Position numbers and translations under genes: made by a program. A stretch of 64,000 nt of DNA. Source: an uncultured Acetatifactor sp. GTDB taxonomy: Bacteria; Bacillota; Clostridia; Lachnospirales; Lachnospiraceae. The stretch spans positions 1-64,000 of the forward strand of contig CALWRA010000010.1 of NCBI GenBank assembly GCA_944383825.1, given 5' to 3'. Shown here one piece after another: positions 23,797 through 33,316 of the stretch (position 1 is the first letter of the stretch; the number at the start of each line of letters is the position of its first letter). Under the pieces are notes generated by a model. The model searched no databases, was not told the origin of the DNA, and saw only the letters and a list, made by a program, of their open reading frames with translations.

Positions 23797-25074
23797 TTAC
23801 GCATTTGTCACCCAAAATGTCAGGGACAGCTGCTTCTCGTTATGGGCATAGGCAATCGTTCCGGTTTCACTGGCAAGATAATCAAAAATCTCCTGATTTT
23901 CGATTAAAGCTTCCAGAATTTCCTGAAAACACGCGCTGTCCGCACATTTCACCGTAACGTCGGCTCTTCCCTCGCCCGCCGCCCGGTCAAAAAGAGCTTT
24001 CATCTGTTCCCTGTCATAGGTGGTGAACAGGGCTCCCTCTCTCACATAGTAATTGGCTTCCACAGCCGAACACTCCGGCATGGGCACCACTCCTCCCAAA
24101 GTGTGAGTGCGCAACAGCTCTCTTGTGGTAACGCACAGATAATCATAATTGATGTCAGGCATGGCCTGACCGGAGGAATCCCCCGGATTTTCCAGGCGGT
24201 AGGAGGCATCCCCCCAGGTGGTGTCAACATAATAATAATTTCCATCCACTCTTACCAAATTCCATGCGTGGCCCTCTCCCGTATCCACAGTTCCCATAAC
24301 CAACGTGCACTCCACTCCCAGACTGTTTAAGAGATACTGGGTAGCCTTTGCGTAGCCCTGACAGACGGAAAAATGATTCACAAAAACTGAGTATATATTC
24401 TGATTATCCGGGGCATTCAAATCATAATCCGTATTCTTGATCAATGTCTCATAGACATATTTTACCTTGTCATACTCCGATGCCTCAGGTCCGATTCCGG
24501 CAAGCAGGGAGGCCACTCCCGCCTCAATTTCCTGCTTTCTCAAAAGAGCGGCGTCCTTGTCCATGCTGTAGCTGCCTGCAAAATCAATGGCTAGCAGACT
24601 CTCTCCCCTGGTATATTTCGTATAGGTATAACCCTCCACGAAAAAAAGCTCAGGGTGATCTATCAGCACACACTGAAAAATTTTATCTATACAGGTTTCG
24701 TCCAGGCCAGCTTCCAGACCGGCTGAAGACAAACGCACCGACTCAGCCATGCTTCCCAGAGCCTGCTCCATATCACGGTACCACAGCTTTTCCACATCTG
24801 AAAGACTGTCATAGGCATAATGAGACACAGAAGCTGCGTTTTGGGACAAAAAGGAAACTGTCTCCTCCGAAGCATTCGCCTCCGTCTCCGCTGCAGGCGG
24901 CTGCGCCTGCGTTTCCATTGTCCCGCTTTGCGTATCCTGGTACAACGCCGTCTGGGGAATTCCATCATCCAAAAGGATCTCCCCCGAAAGCTCCTGCTCC
25001 CCACAGCCCGTCCATAAAAAGGCCGTGAGAAATACGATTCCCAATAATCTGCCAGTCAATGCTCGTTTTTTCAT
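23797..25074 (-). CDS. Lipoprotein with transglutaminase-like cysteine protease domain
   Basis: 425 residues from the ATG at 25074, where GGAG sits 6 bases upstream. An alternative ATG four codons earlier contains that site. The signal peptide ends in the lipobox LWTGC, Cys24. A Ser/Glu/Gln-rich linker follows, then a domain with HPELFFVEGYTY and a transglutaminase core: Cys in SVCQGYAKATQYLL, His in GEGHAWN, Asp in YYVDTTWGD. These domains process peptides or cross-links at the cell surface; the substrate is unknown. It is a paralogue of the gene at 36956-38533. It lies between prfC and asp23. Confidence 0.82.
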   Translation of the reverse strand: MKKRALTGRLLGIVFLTAFLWTGCGEQELSGEILLDDGIPQTALYQDTQSGTMETQAQPPAAETEANASEETVSFLSQNAASVSHYAYDSLSDVEKLWYRDMEQALGSMAESVRLSSAGLEAGLDETCIDKIFQCVLIDHPELFFVEGYTYTKYTRGESLLAIDFAGSYSMDKDAALLRKQEIEAGVASLLAGIGPEASEYDKVKYVYETLIKNTDYDLNAPDNQNIYSVFVNHFSVCQGYAKATQYLLNSLGVECTLVMGTVDTGEGHAWNLVRVDGNYYYVDTTWGDASYRLENPGDSSGQAMPDINYDYLCVTTRELLRTHTLGGVVPMPECSAVEANYYVREGALFTTYDREQMKALFDRAAGEGRADVTVKCADSACFQEILEALIENQEIFDYLASETGTIAYAHNEKQLSLTFWVTNA

Positions 25075-25094
25075 GCCAAACTCCATGTCAATCG

Positions 25095-26690
25095 TTAATT
25101 ACGACCAAACTCAGCGAGAGCCAGTCCTTTATTTCGCTCCAGAGTCATACCGATACTCCAGGGATGGACAAACAAAAGCAGAGGGTTCCCCTTCATATCC
25201 TTTACCTTTTTCATGTCCGAGGTTCCTGTCAGCCTGGAAATATCGATTTCATCCTGATTCTCAATCCAGCGGATATGCTCGTAGGGCAGATTTTCCAGAC
25301 GAATCTCCACATTATATTCGTTTTCCAACCTGTATTTCAGCACGTCAAACTGCAGAACGCCTACCACTCCTACTATAATTTCCTCCAATCCCGTATTGAA
25401 CTCCTGGAAGATCTGGATGGCTCCCTCCTGGGCGATCTGCTCTATCCCTTTTACAAACTGCTTTCTTTTCATCGTATCCACCTGCCTGACCCGGGCAAAA
25501 TGCTCCGGCGCAAAGGTGGGGATTCCCTCATATTTGAAATTCTCTCTGGGCATACAGATGGTGTCTCCGATGGAGAAGATTCCCGGATCAAAGACGCCGA
25601 TAATATCCCCTGCATAAGCTTCGCTCAAAATTTTGCGTTCATCCGCCATAATCTGCTGAGGCTGGGAAAGTCTCATGACCTTACCTCCCTGCACATGGCG
25701 CACCTCCATTTGTGCATCAAATTTGCCGGAACAGATACGCATGAATGCAATTCTGTCCCGGTGGGCCTTGTTCATATTGGCCTGAATTTTGAAAACGAAC
25801 GCGCTGAAATCATGCTCCACAGGATCTATCAGACCAATATCCGCCTTTCTGGGAAGAGGCGTTGTGGTCATTTTCAAAAAATGCTGCAGAAAGATTTCCA
25901 CGCCAAAATTCGTCAGTGCCGACCCGAAGCAGACGGGAGTCAGATCTCCAGCCCTCACCTGATCTAAGTCAAATTCCGCGCTGGCGCCATCCAAAAGCTC
26001 CACTTCCTCCAGAAGCCTGTCCGCCGCCTCATCTCCGATCACTTCCCTGAGCCGTGCTTCATCCTCCGCGGAAATTTCCGTGGCAGTACCCTCTTTGGTT
26101 CCCTTTTCCGTGTCAGAATAAGAAATCACACATTTTTTCTCCCTGTCGTATACTCCCTTAAACCCCTTCCCTGAACCGATGGGCCAGTTCAACGGGCAGG
26201 TGGCAATTCCCAGTTCCTTCTCAATGTCGTCAAGCAGCTCAAAGGTATCGTTTGCATCCCTGTCCATCTTATTTATAAAAGTAAAGATAGGAATCTTTCG
26301 CATAACGCACACCTTGAACAGCTTTCTGGTCTGGGCCTCCACTCCCTTTGAGGCGTCAATCACCATCACTGCAGAGTCTGCAGCCATAAGCGTCCTGTAG
26401 GTATCCTCCGAAAAGTCCTGGTGTCCGGGAGTATCCAGAATATTGATACAATAGCCGTCATACTCAAACTGCAGCACGGAAGAGGTGACGGAAATCCCTC
26501 TTTCCTTCTCTATCTGCATCCAATCCGACACAGCATGCCTTGCAGTAGCCTTCCCCTTTACGCTTCCGGCCAGATTTATGGCTCCTCCGTAAAGCAGAAA
26601 TTTCTCTGTAAGCGTGGTCTTTCCCGCATCCGGGTGGGAAATAATGGCAAAGGTGCGGCGGCGTTTAATCTCTTCTGTATAATGACTCAC
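25095..26690 (-). CDS. prfC: Peptide chain release factor 3
   Basis: 531 residues starting at the GTG at 26690. GGAGG at 26703-26699 lies 8 bases upstream, and the family starts with xYTEEIxKRRTFAIISHPDAG. Longer starts would overlap deoB. GTPase that recycles RF1/RF2 from the ribosome. G motifs are HPDAGKTT at 19-26, RGISV, DTPGHQDFSEDT and NKMD. Length is typical. It follows deoB directly. Confidence 0.96.
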   Translation of the reverse strand: MSHYTEEIKRRRTFAIISHPDAGKTTLTEKFLLYGGAINLAGSVKGKATARHAVSDWMQIEKERGISVTSSVLQFEYDGYCINILDTPGHQDFSEDTYRTLMAADSAVMVIDASKGVEAQTRKLFKVCVMRKIPIFTFINKMDRDANDTFELLDDIEKELGIATCPLNWPIGSGKGFKGVYDREKKCVISYSDTEKGTKEGTATEISAEDEARLREVIGDEAADRLLEEVELLDGASAEFDLDQVRAGDLTPVCFGSALTNFGVEIFLQHFLKMTTTPLPRKADIGLIDPVEHDFSAFVFKIQANMNKAHRDRIAFMRICSGKFDAQMEVRHVQGGKVMRLSQPQQIMADERKILSEAYAGDIIGVFDPGIFSIGDTICMPRENFKYEGIPTFAPEHFARVRQVDTMKRKQFVKGIEQIAQEGAIQIFQEFNTGLEEIIVGVVGVLQFDVLKYRLENEYNVEIRLENLPYEHIRWIENQDEIDISRLTGTSDMKKVKDMKGNPLLLFVHPWSIGMTLERNKGLALAEFGRN

Positions 26691-26721
26691 TTTCGTGTCC
26701 TCCATATCGATGATGTCTGCG

Positions 26722-27888
26722 TCAGCGCAGCATGGATTCTCCTGCAAACTGGGGCGCGACCGAAAAATATTGTAACACAGTCGCCCCTATATCTGCAAAG
26801 GTTTTCCTCGTGCCGAGATTGCACGGCTTGACATTTTTCCCGTACATTAAAAAAGGCGTATATTCTCTGGTGTGATCCGTGGTCTTCAGATACGCCGGAT
26901 CACAGCCGTGATCCGCAGTCAGCATCAGAATATCCTCATCCCTCATTTTTTCCATAATTTCAGGAAGTTTTTCATCAAAATAAGCCAAAGCCTTTGCATA
27001 ACCGTCCACATCTCTTCTGTGTCCGTAAAGCATATCGTAATCCACCAGATTTATAAAACAGAGTCCCTCAAAATCCTGATCAAGATATTCCAGCGTCCGC
27101 TGAATACCCTCTTCGTTTCCTCCGGTGTAAACGGATTGGGTGATACCCTTGCCCGCAAAAATATCTTTGATCTTTCCTACTGCGATTACATCCCGTCCAC
27201 TGTCCTTGAGCTGATCCAGCATAGTGACAGAGGGCGGCAGAATGGAAAAATCATGACGTCTTGAGGTTCTGACAAATGGCCCCCCCGCAGGCCCCGTAAA
27301 GGGGCGGGCAATCACCCTTCCCACACCATGCTCCCCCTTCAGGATTGCCCTGGCTCTGCGGCAGTACTCGTATAGCTGCTCCACTGGCACAATTTCCTCA
27401 TGAGCCGCAATCTGAAACACACTGTCCGCAGAGGTATACACAATCAGATCCCCTGTCCGCATGTGCTCATCCCCGTATTTCTGTATTACCTCCGTACCTG
27501 AATAGGGAAGATTGCACAGCACTCCTCTTCCCGTGACTGCGCTGAACTGATCCAGAATCTCCTTGGGAAAGCCGTCAGGATAGGTAGGAAGCGGCTTGGG
27601 AGAATATATACCGGCAATTTCCCAATGGCCTATCGTAGTATCTTTTCCCTTTGACGCTTCTCTCATGCGCCCGTAGGCCCCGATGGGATCGGAAAAGCTT
27701 TTACCTGCAGCAATTTCCTCCACACTGTCAATTGAAAACAGTCCGAGCGCACCCATATTGGGCATATGAAAAAATGGGCTTGCGGATACGCTTCTTAAGG
27801 TGTTGACGCCTTCATCACCATAAGAAGCGGCATCCTCCATAGCTCCAATTCCGAAGCTATCCAAAACGATCAAAAATACTCTCTTCAT
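26722..27888 (-). CDS. deoB: Phosphopentomutase
   Basis: 388 residues. It interconverts ribose or deoxyribose 1- and 5-phosphates in nucleoside salvage. Alkaline-phosphatase-like metal centres are visible: LDSFGIGAMEDA near the N-terminus, KGKDTTIGHWEIAG (phospho-acceptor Thr), DYDMLYGHRRDVDGYA, and LTADHGCDP with TTDHTREYTP (metal ligands). AAAGGA precedes the start. On the minus strand a TATACT box is present about 35 bases upstream, but its -35 is poor. Confidence 0.96.
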   Translation of the reverse strand: MKRVFLIVLDSFGIGAMEDAASYGDEGVNTLRSVSASPFFHMPNMGALGLFSIDSVEEIAAGKSFSDPIGAYGRMREASKGKDTTIGHWEIAGIYSPKPLPTYPDGFPKEILDQFSAVTGRGVLCNLPYSGTEVIQKYGDEHMRTGDLIVYTSADSVFQIAAHEEIVPVEQLYEYCRRARAILKGEHGVGRVIARPFTGPAGGPFVRTSRRHDFSILPPSVTMLDQLKDSGRDVIAVGKIKDIFAGKGITQSVYTGGNEEGIQRTLEYLDQDFEGLCFINLVDYDMLYGHRRDVDGYAKALAYFDEKLPEIMEKMRDEDILMLTADHGCDPAYLKTTDHTREYTPFLMYGKNVKPCNLGTRKTFADIGATVLQYFSVAPQFAGESMLR

Positions 27889-27999
27889 GTAATTTTTCCT
27901 TTCGTCCGTCCGTTTTGCTCAGTATAACACACTTTTATGTATTTTACACGACTTTTGGCATTTTCTGCATATGTATGCTGCAACTCAGCCCTCCGTCCA

Positions 28000-28821
28000 T
28001 CACTGCACTACAGTGCTGATTACAATGTTTTCCGCTGCAATCTCTGTTTTTCTCTTTACGATGTCCTCAATCTGCGCTCTCTGTGCGTCGGTTAGCTCTA
28101 CAGCGTTTACAACTACATCCACTGCATCCCCGTTGATGCTCACAACCACGTCGGAAAATCCTTTGGCCTCCAGAAGGATTTCAGCAGCGGCTTCCTTTTC
28201 CGCCACCTCTGTCATCTCCACCATACTGTTTACAGCCTCCTGCTTCTGCTCATCGCTTAAGCCCCCGCTGTTAATGATTTCCAGCAGAGTTTCCTTATTC
28301 TTTGCTCTCGTTTGTTCTTTCAAAAGCTTCGCATCGGAAAGAACTGTGACGCCTGCGGTGGAAGTAAACACCGCTTCTCCGGGAACCTCCCCTTCATCGG
28401 GAGTTGCCTCCGCCACCTGAGTCTGGGCGTTCGTCTGTTCCCCTTCAGCCACCTGAGTCTGATCTTGAGTCTGATCCGCCTGGGCCACTTCCATATCCTC
28501 TTCCAGATAATCCTCCATGATCACATCCACATCTGAATCCAGGCTTTCAATTTCCGTCAGATCAGAGGACAAAAGATCTTCCTCCGACAAATCCAGGAGG
28601 CCGTCTGCAGATGCCGCTTCTTCCAGTCCTTCCGCCGTATAATTCTCGGTAATCACTCCGCTGGAGTCCACAGCGCTTGCACTGTCCCCTGAAGTCCCCT
28701 CCTGGGCCGTCAGGTATTCCTCCTCCAGATTTGTCCCCGCAAACTGCAAGTACCCCGCAATCGCTATCATAATGGCAAGTGCGGTAATCATAAGCTGATT
28801 TTTTTTGATTAAGTTTTTCAC
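28000..28821 (-). CDS. spoIIIAH: Stage III sporulation protein AH
   Basis: 273 residues from the GTG at 28821, with GGGAG 6 bases upstream. Starting there gives the family pattern MKNLIKKNQLMITALAIMIA. An upstream TTG lies inside the ribosome site. Single-pass mother-cell membrane protein whose C-terminal YscJ/FliF-like domain (about 150-273) binds SpoIIQ across the intermembrane space and forms part of the feeding channel. Between the anchor and that domain is a long acidic linker with near-repeats of TQVAEGEQT. The operon order is intact. Confidence 0.93.
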   Translation of the reverse strand: MKNLIKKNQLMITALAIMIAIAGYLQFAGTNLEEEYLTAQEGTSGDSASAVDSSGVITENYTAEGLEEAASADGLLDLSEEDLLSSDLTEIESLDSDVDVIMEDYLEEDMEVAQADQTQDQTQVAEGEQTNAQTQVAEATPDEGEVPGEAVFTSTAGVTVLSDAKLLKEQTRAKNKETLLEIINSGGLSDEQKQEAVNSMVEMTEVAEKEAAAEILLEAKGFSDVVVSINGDAVDVVVNAVELTDAQRAQIEDIVKRKTEIAAENIVISTVVQ

Positions 28822-28879
28822 GGTACTCTCCCTTTTCAACTTTACTACTTTATTGTATGAGCCATAAAATGGATATATG

Positions 28880-29539
28880 CTAACCGTCGTTTTTCATTTT
28901 CACCACTTTCACCTTATGTGCCTCCAAATCAAAAAGAGCCTGTACAATTTCCGTAATGCTCTTATTGACGGTTCCGCTTCCGGCTCCCTGGGCCACAACC
29001 ACAACGCCTTCCACCTCTGGCAGAAGAGTCTTTACCACGTAAGGTTCACTGTCATTTCCCTGAGTTTTATATACAGTGCTCTCCGAACTGTCCACCTGGC
29101 TCTGAGTCCGGCTGCCGCCCTGAGAATCCTGTTCTGTGGTATTGCTCCGGCTTATTGGTGTATCCTTTTCCACCACCAGCTCTTCCGAGGATTTCAGTGT
29201 AATCATAACCTGAACATTGCCTACTCCGCTGACCCCTGAAAGAGTGTTCTTCAGCTTCTCCTCCAGATAAGCGCAATAATCCTCCTGGGACAGGGACTGC
29301 ACCTTGGACACCCTTTCCTCCTCCCCTCCGCCTCCTTCTTCTCCCTCATCTGCAGTTATCTCCTGTTCCATAGCAATATCTTCATTCGTCGGGCCTCCCG
29401 TCCCTTCCCCGGTCTCCTTTGTAGGCAACGCAATAATGAACAGCAGCACCCCCGACAGAATCAGGATTATGAAATTATCCCTCTGAAACCACTTGCGGAT
29501 TCCCTTTTTTTCAATCCATCTTTTCCATGCTTCCTTCAT
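28880..29539 (-). CDS. spoIIIAG: Stage III sporulation protein AG
   Basis: 219 residues from the ATG at 29539 (GAGG upstream). The frame extends further 5' into the spoIIIAF end without homology. One transmembrane segment near 20-42 (NFIILILSGVLLFIIALP), an acidic Gly/Glu linker, then a ring-building motif domain with LSGVSGVGNVQVMITLKSS and LLPEVEGVVVVAQGA. It forms a large ring in the mother-cell membrane as part of the SpoIIIA-SpoIIQ channel. Confidence 0.92.
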   Translation of the reverse strand: MKEAWKRWIEKKGIRKWFQRDNFIILILSGVLLFIIALPTKETGEGTGGPTNEDIAMEQEITADEGEEGGGGEEERVSKVQSLSQEDYCAYLEEKLKNTLSGVSGVGNVQVMITLKSSEELVVEKDTPISRSNTTEQDSQGGSRTQSQVDSSESTVYKTQGNDSEPYVVKTLLPEVEGVVVVAQGAGSGTVNKSITEIVQALFDLEAHKVKVVKMKNDG

Positions 29540-29576
29540 GTTTACCTCATTTCCCGTAATACTGCATCCGCCAAAA

Positions 29577-30050
29577 TCATTCTGAATCCGTTTCGATCCT
29601 GATTTCCTCCACTGGTTCCACATAAACAGGCTCCATACCATCTCCCTCCGCAGACAGTTCCATATGCTCCTCCGGAGCTTCCCCATTTTCTTCTCCGCCC
29701 TGCACTCTTGTCCCGTCTCTTTGAGCCTCTTCCTCCTCCAAACGTTTTCTCACTTCCTCCAGCGTCATATTCTCCAGCATCTGCCAGGAGCGGTCGGCAT
29801 TTTCAGAAGCCTCGTCCATGCTCCCCTCCAAATTTTCTTCAAACTGCCTTACGCTCTCCGAAAAAGCAGCTCCATCCCTGCCGAAAAGCAGCCTTCCCAC
29901 CGGAAGAAAAATTTGAATCAGCACCATGGCTCCCACCAGCATTTTCAGATACTTTTCATAAGCCGCCTTGGGCCGGAAGTGTACAATACTTTGTGCACAG
30001 ATCATAAAAATTCCCATCTGACAGATTGCCTTAAAAAAATCTGACTGCAT
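29577..30050 (-). CDS. spoIIIAF: Stage III sporulation protein AF
   Basis: 157 residues from the ATG at 30050, preceded by GGGGG and almost touching the spoIIIAE stop. Two N-terminal hydrophobic helices (MGIFMICAQSIVHF; LKMLVGAMVLIQIFLPV) and a highly charged Glu-rich soluble domain match SpoIIIAF. Component of the sporulation feeding channel, mother-cell membrane. Confidence 0.9.
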   Translation of the reverse strand: MQSDFFKAICQMGIFMICAQSIVHFRPKAAYEKYLKMLVGAMVLIQIFLPVGRLLFGRDGAAFSESVRQFEENLEGSMDEASENADRSWQMLENMTLEEVRKRLEEEEAQRDGTRVQGGEENGEAPEEHMELSAEGDGMEPVYVEPVEEIRIETDSE

Positions 30051-30051
30051 A

Positions 30052-31113
30052 TCAAAACCCCCTGTTGGTAGCCGTAGCCACAATGGATATAGTAATCAAA
30101 AACAAAAGCAGCGCAGTCCCCGTGGTGCGAAACAAAAGCATTCCGGCGTCGCCTGTCTTATTCGCGCAGGCAGTAATTCGTTTATCGCTTACAATTCCCA
30201 TAAGGGCGGCCGCTCCTTTTAAAAGGCAGGCGATCAGAAAAATTTTCAAAAGGGGCGCGGCGCACATCACCAAGAGGAGAATGAGCAAAACGATTCCAAT
30301 GGTATTCTTGATCACCACTGCCGAGCCCACTACCAGCTCCACAACGCCATCCGCCGCATTTCCCACGCCAGGTATGGCCGAAATCAGTTTCTGCAGCGCG
30401 GAGGTTTTTACAGAATCTACCACCGGAGTAATCACCGCCTGGAAAATACTGATCCCCGTCACAACTCCCAGAGCTGCCTTCAGCACCCAGCCAATGCCTT
30501 TTTCCAGAAACTCTATCAAAAGATTCAGCTTTTCTTCCATCCATATGCCATTGATTACCGAAAGCATGGCGTAACTGTACACAAAGGGCATCACTCCCCC
30601 TATCAGAATATTTTCCACGCCATAAATAATCAGCAGAAGCAGCTGATAATAAGCTCCTACCGTAGCGGTTCCCGTTGCCACTCCCACGGAAATCAGATAA
30701 GTGGGAATCAACAGACGGATAAACAATACGATATTTTCTATCGTTTCCGCCGCGGTTTGGGCAGCTTGGGAAAAGCACCTCAAAAGAATTGCGGAAAAGA
30801 GCAGGTACATAAAATAAAAAGCCATATCCGCAATTTGGTGCCTGTCAAACGCCTCCACAAAATGAGCCATTAGCGCAGACACAATTCCCAGCACCAAAAG
30901 CCACACGAATATATTTTTCATCCCCGTAAGCTGAGCCGCCACCTCTCCCAGGCTTCCCTGAAACAGGTATCCGATAGCGCCCAGAACATCCCCCGACATA
31001 ACCCTTTCCATGAGATCGGACAGCGAAAAGCTGACATCGGGAAAAAGTCTGCCCATCCCCTCTTCAAGTTTGTCCAATCCGTAATCCTGCCAGATGCTTT
31101 CCAGTTCTATCAT
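30052..31113 (-). CDS. spoIIIAE: Stage III sporulation protein AE
   Basis: 353 residues from the ATG at 31113, with AGAGG just upstream; another ATG lies four codons before. Polytopic membrane protein with about seven to eight hydrophobic segments after a short amphipathic N-terminus containing a DLMERVMSGD-type helix. VYSYAMLSVINGIWMEEKLN, TSALQKLISAIPGVGNAAD and KIFLIACLLKGAAALMGI are characteristic. Likely the transmembrane core of the SpoIIIA complex. Confidence 0.93.
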   Translation of the reverse strand: MIELESIWQDYGLDKLEEGMGRLFPDVSFSLSDLMERVMSGDVLGAIGYLFQGSLGEVAAQLTGMKNIFVWLLVLGIVSALMAHFVEAFDRHQIADMAFYFMYLLFSAILLRCFSQAAQTAAETIENIVLFIRLLIPTYLISVGVATGTATVGAYYQLLLLIIYGVENILIGGVMPFVYSYAMLSVINGIWMEEKLNLLIEFLEKGIGWVLKAALGVVTGISIFQAVITPVVDSVKTSALQKLISAIPGVGNAADGVVELVVGSAVVIKNTIGIVLLILLLVMCAAPLLKIFLIACLLKGAAALMGIVSDKRITACANKTGDAGMLLFRTTGTALLLFLITISIVATATNRGF

Positions 31114-31165
31114 CTTTCCTCTCATTCTGCCGCATCAGCGGCCTTTGCTTCAGCGTCCGTGCCTT

Positions 31166-31555
31166 TCATCCCATAAAGCTCTGTATCTGATCAATTACCG
31201 CAAAAAGTATGGGCAATCCGGCGAACATCACTGACAGCTTTCCCAGTATCTCTATCTGATCAGCAATGGCTCCATAACCTGCATCCTTACAGATACCTGC
31301 GCTGAACTCGCAGATATATGTTATGCCGATGACCTTCAGCAGTATGGAAAGATAGCTGCTGGCTCCTCCCAGATATGTCTGAATCAGATCAAGCTGAGCC
31401 ACCACCGCCTCTACCTGCCGAAGAACATAACAGAAAATCAGGATTCCCACTGCAAACCCCATATATATGCCGTACTCCGGCTTTTGTCCCTTAAACTGCA
31501 CCGCCAGAAGAACCCCTACAATTCCCAAAAGTCCCACCTTTATAATTTCTCCCAT
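31166..31555 (-). CDS. spoIIIAD: Stage III sporulation protein AD
   Basis: 129 residues, four hydrophobic segments. It contains GITYICEFSAGICKDAGYGA and ends AGLPILFAVIDQIQSF, both family signatures. GGGAG precedes the start. It lies between spoIIIAC and spoIIIAE as in all spoIIIA operons. Confidence 0.95.
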   Translation of the reverse strand: MGEIIKVGLLGIVGVLLAVQFKGQKPEYGIYMGFAVGILIFCYVLRQVEAVVAQLDLIQTYLGGASSYLSILLKVIGITYICEFSAGICKDAGYGAIADQIEILGKLSVMFAGLPILFAVIDQIQSFMG

Positions 31556-31578
31556 TGTCTCTTCTCCCTCTGTCCCGT

Positions 31579-31773
31579 CTAAAGCGAAAACAGCGCCTGT
31601 ATTGTCTCAAACAGATCGTAAATATAAGGTACAATCCAGGTCAATACCAGCAACAATCCCGCCAGGCTGATTAAAAAAGCATGCTCCTCCCGTCCGCTGT
31701 GCTTTAATACCTGGCTCAATATGGTGACAAGAATTCCAACTGCCGCTATTTTAAAAATCAGACTTACTTCCAT
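31579..31773 (-). CDS. spoIIIAC: Stage III sporulation protein AC
   Basis: 64 residues with two transmembrane helices. ILSQVLKHSGREEHAFLISL is the family signature, between helix one and helix two. GAGG lies 5-6 bases upstream of the ATG. Component of the mother-cell channel complex. Confidence 0.95.
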   Translation of the reverse strand: MEVSLIFKIAAVGILVTILSQVLKHSGREEHAFLISLAGLLLVLTWIVPYIYDLFETIQALFSL

Positions 31774-31806
31774 AATTCCTCACATTCTGCCGGTACACAG
31801 CTTTTT

Positions 31807-32325
31807 CTATAATAAAACGATTACCAGCAGCAGGCCGCTCATGGCTCCCAACCCCACTGCCAGTCTGCACTTCTCCCCATTTTCTCTTTCAAGCGCTTCT
31901 ACGCCGCCATGGATCAGCTCTTTACTGATGTCAATGGAGCGGAGCTGCATTTTTTCCTCCGCAAAACTGCTTTCGGAAACAAAACGCAGAAAGTTCTCCC
32001 CATCTTCTTTTTTTATGGGCAGCTTCCCAAGACATCCTTCCATATGTTTTCTGAATACATCCCCGAAGCCAGTCCCCGTATTTTTTTCCATTTCCTCATA
32101 CACTCCCCGAAAGGCTTCTCCATATGGCTCCTTAAGGCGGCCTGCCATACGCCTGCAGCATTCCGGAAGGGTGGCTTTTCCATAACGGATCTCACTCATC
32201 AAAAGCTCCAGAATCTCCTCCAGCTCCCGAAGCGCCTGAAGTCGTCCCATAAATTGCTGTCGGTACCACAGCCCCAATCCAAGGCTCCCCGACACAATCA
32301 TAATCGCCCCAAAAATTTTCAGCAT
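31807..32325 (-). CDS. spoIIIAB: Stage III sporulation protein AB
   Basis: 172 residues, the standard length. It begins MLKIFGAIMIVSGSLGLGLW, one N-terminal membrane helix, followed by an amphipathic helical domain with ELEEILELLMSEIRYGKATL and PECCRRMA, and a C-terminal hydrophobic tail. It has a very strong GGGAGGAGG ribosome site, which lies inside the reading frame of spoIIIAA. The two genes overlap by 134 bases. Confidence 0.93.
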   Translation of the reverse strand: MLKIFGAIMIVSGSLGLGLWYRQQFMGRLQALRELEEILELLMSEIRYGKATLPECCRRMAGRLKEPYGEAFRGVYEEMEKNTGTGFGDVFRKHMEGCLGKLPIKKEDGENFLRFVSESSFAEEKMQLRSIDISKELIHGGVEALERENGEKCRLAVGLGAMSGLLLVIVLL

Positions 32326-33256
32326 AGGCCTCCTCCCTTCCGTAAACCTGTCTGATTACACAATTTCCTTTTTCTTTTCCCAAAACTGCAAAGCAGTCGA
32401 AGAGTTTCTCTTCAAATATTTGTTCAAAGCCCTGCTTTTTCCGAATGTCCCACAGATCCTCCCCATGTACGGTAGCCAGGATTCTGCTACCGCAGGAGGC
32501 CGCCAGATGAAGCGCCTCCATATCCTCCTTCCCGCCAAGCTCGTCTACCGCTACCACTCTGGGAGACATGGACCGAAGAAGCAGCATCATCCCCAGAGCT
32601 TTCGGACAGGCGTCCAGCACATCCGTCCGAATTCCCACGTCATTCTGCGGGCATCCCATAAATGAACCGGCGATCTCGCTGCGCTCATCCACTACTCCCA
32701 CGCCAAGTCCGGCCCCGTAGGGATTTCCATCGGATATCTGTCTGATCAGATCACGAAGCAGGGTTGTCTTGCCACAGCCAGGGGGAGAAATAATCAATAC
32801 ATTTTTCAAATGCCCCGCCACGTACACGAAGGGAAGAAGCTTGTCTGCCGCCCCTTTTACCTCATGAGCAACCCGAATATTCATATAAGAGATATGCTTT
32901 ATGGTTCTCACCCCTCCGTCTGCTTCCAGCACCACCTGCCCCGCAACTCCCACTCTGTGCCCTCCTCTGACGGTGATAAAGCCCTGGCGCAGCTCATCCT
33001 CAAAGGCATACAGTGAATAATGGCAGATATGCTGCAAAATCCCTTCCAGCTCATCCTCAGAAATCCTGCAGGCAAGTTCCTGCTTGTCCGTAAATCGGCC
33101 ATCCTGATCCAGATACCACTCCCTGCCCTTCATCAAAACAATAACGGGCTTTGCTGCTCTTAGACGTATTTCCTGTATCTCCCGTTCCATTCCCGCTACC
33201 TGCTTCCAAAAATCTCTATTCTCCATGGGAAACAGCTGCAACAGCTTTCCTGACAT
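32192..33256 (-). CDS. spoIIIAA: Stage III sporulation protein AA (AAA ATPase)
   Basis: 354 residues from the ATG at 33256, with GGGAGG exactly 6 bases before. A GTG 20 codons earlier has a poorer site. Secretion-type ATPase thought to energise the SpoIIIA-SpoIIQ channel. EIQEIRLRAAKPV, RGGHRVGVAGQVV, Walker A ISPPGCGKTTLLRD and Walker B VVAVDELGG are clear. The C-terminus runs about 45 residues past the usual end (after GNCVIRQVYGREE) in Gly/Ser/Ala-rich sequence. It overlaps the first 134 bases of spoIIIAB in another frame. Confidence 0.93.
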   Translation of the reverse strand: MSGKLLQLFPMENRDFWKQVAGMEREIQEIRLRAAKPVIVLMKGREWYLDQDGRFTDKQELACRISEDELEGILQHICHYSLYAFEDELRQGFITVRGGHRVGVAGQVVLEADGGVRTIKHISYMNIRVAHEVKGAADKLLPFVYVAGHLKNVLIISPPGCGKTTLLRDLIRQISDGNPYGAGLGVGVVDERSEIAGSFMGCPQNDVGIRTDVLDACPKALGMMLLLRSMSPRVVAVDELGGKEDMEALHLAASCGSRILATVHGEDLWDIRKKQGFEQIFEEKLFDCFAVLGKEKGNCVIRQVYGREEAYAENFWGDYDCVGEPWIGAVVPTAIYGTTSGASGAGGDSGAFDE

Positions 33257-33316
33257 ATCCAACCTCCCGGGATACAGGCTTTTCAGGTTTTGATACAAGC
33301 CTTTTCCTTCTTTCAC

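Noticed and set aside
28340..28500. Possible DNA repeat array within spoIIIAH
   Set aside because: The TQVAE/DQTQ near-repeats are a short coding linker, not a CRISPR or satellite array.
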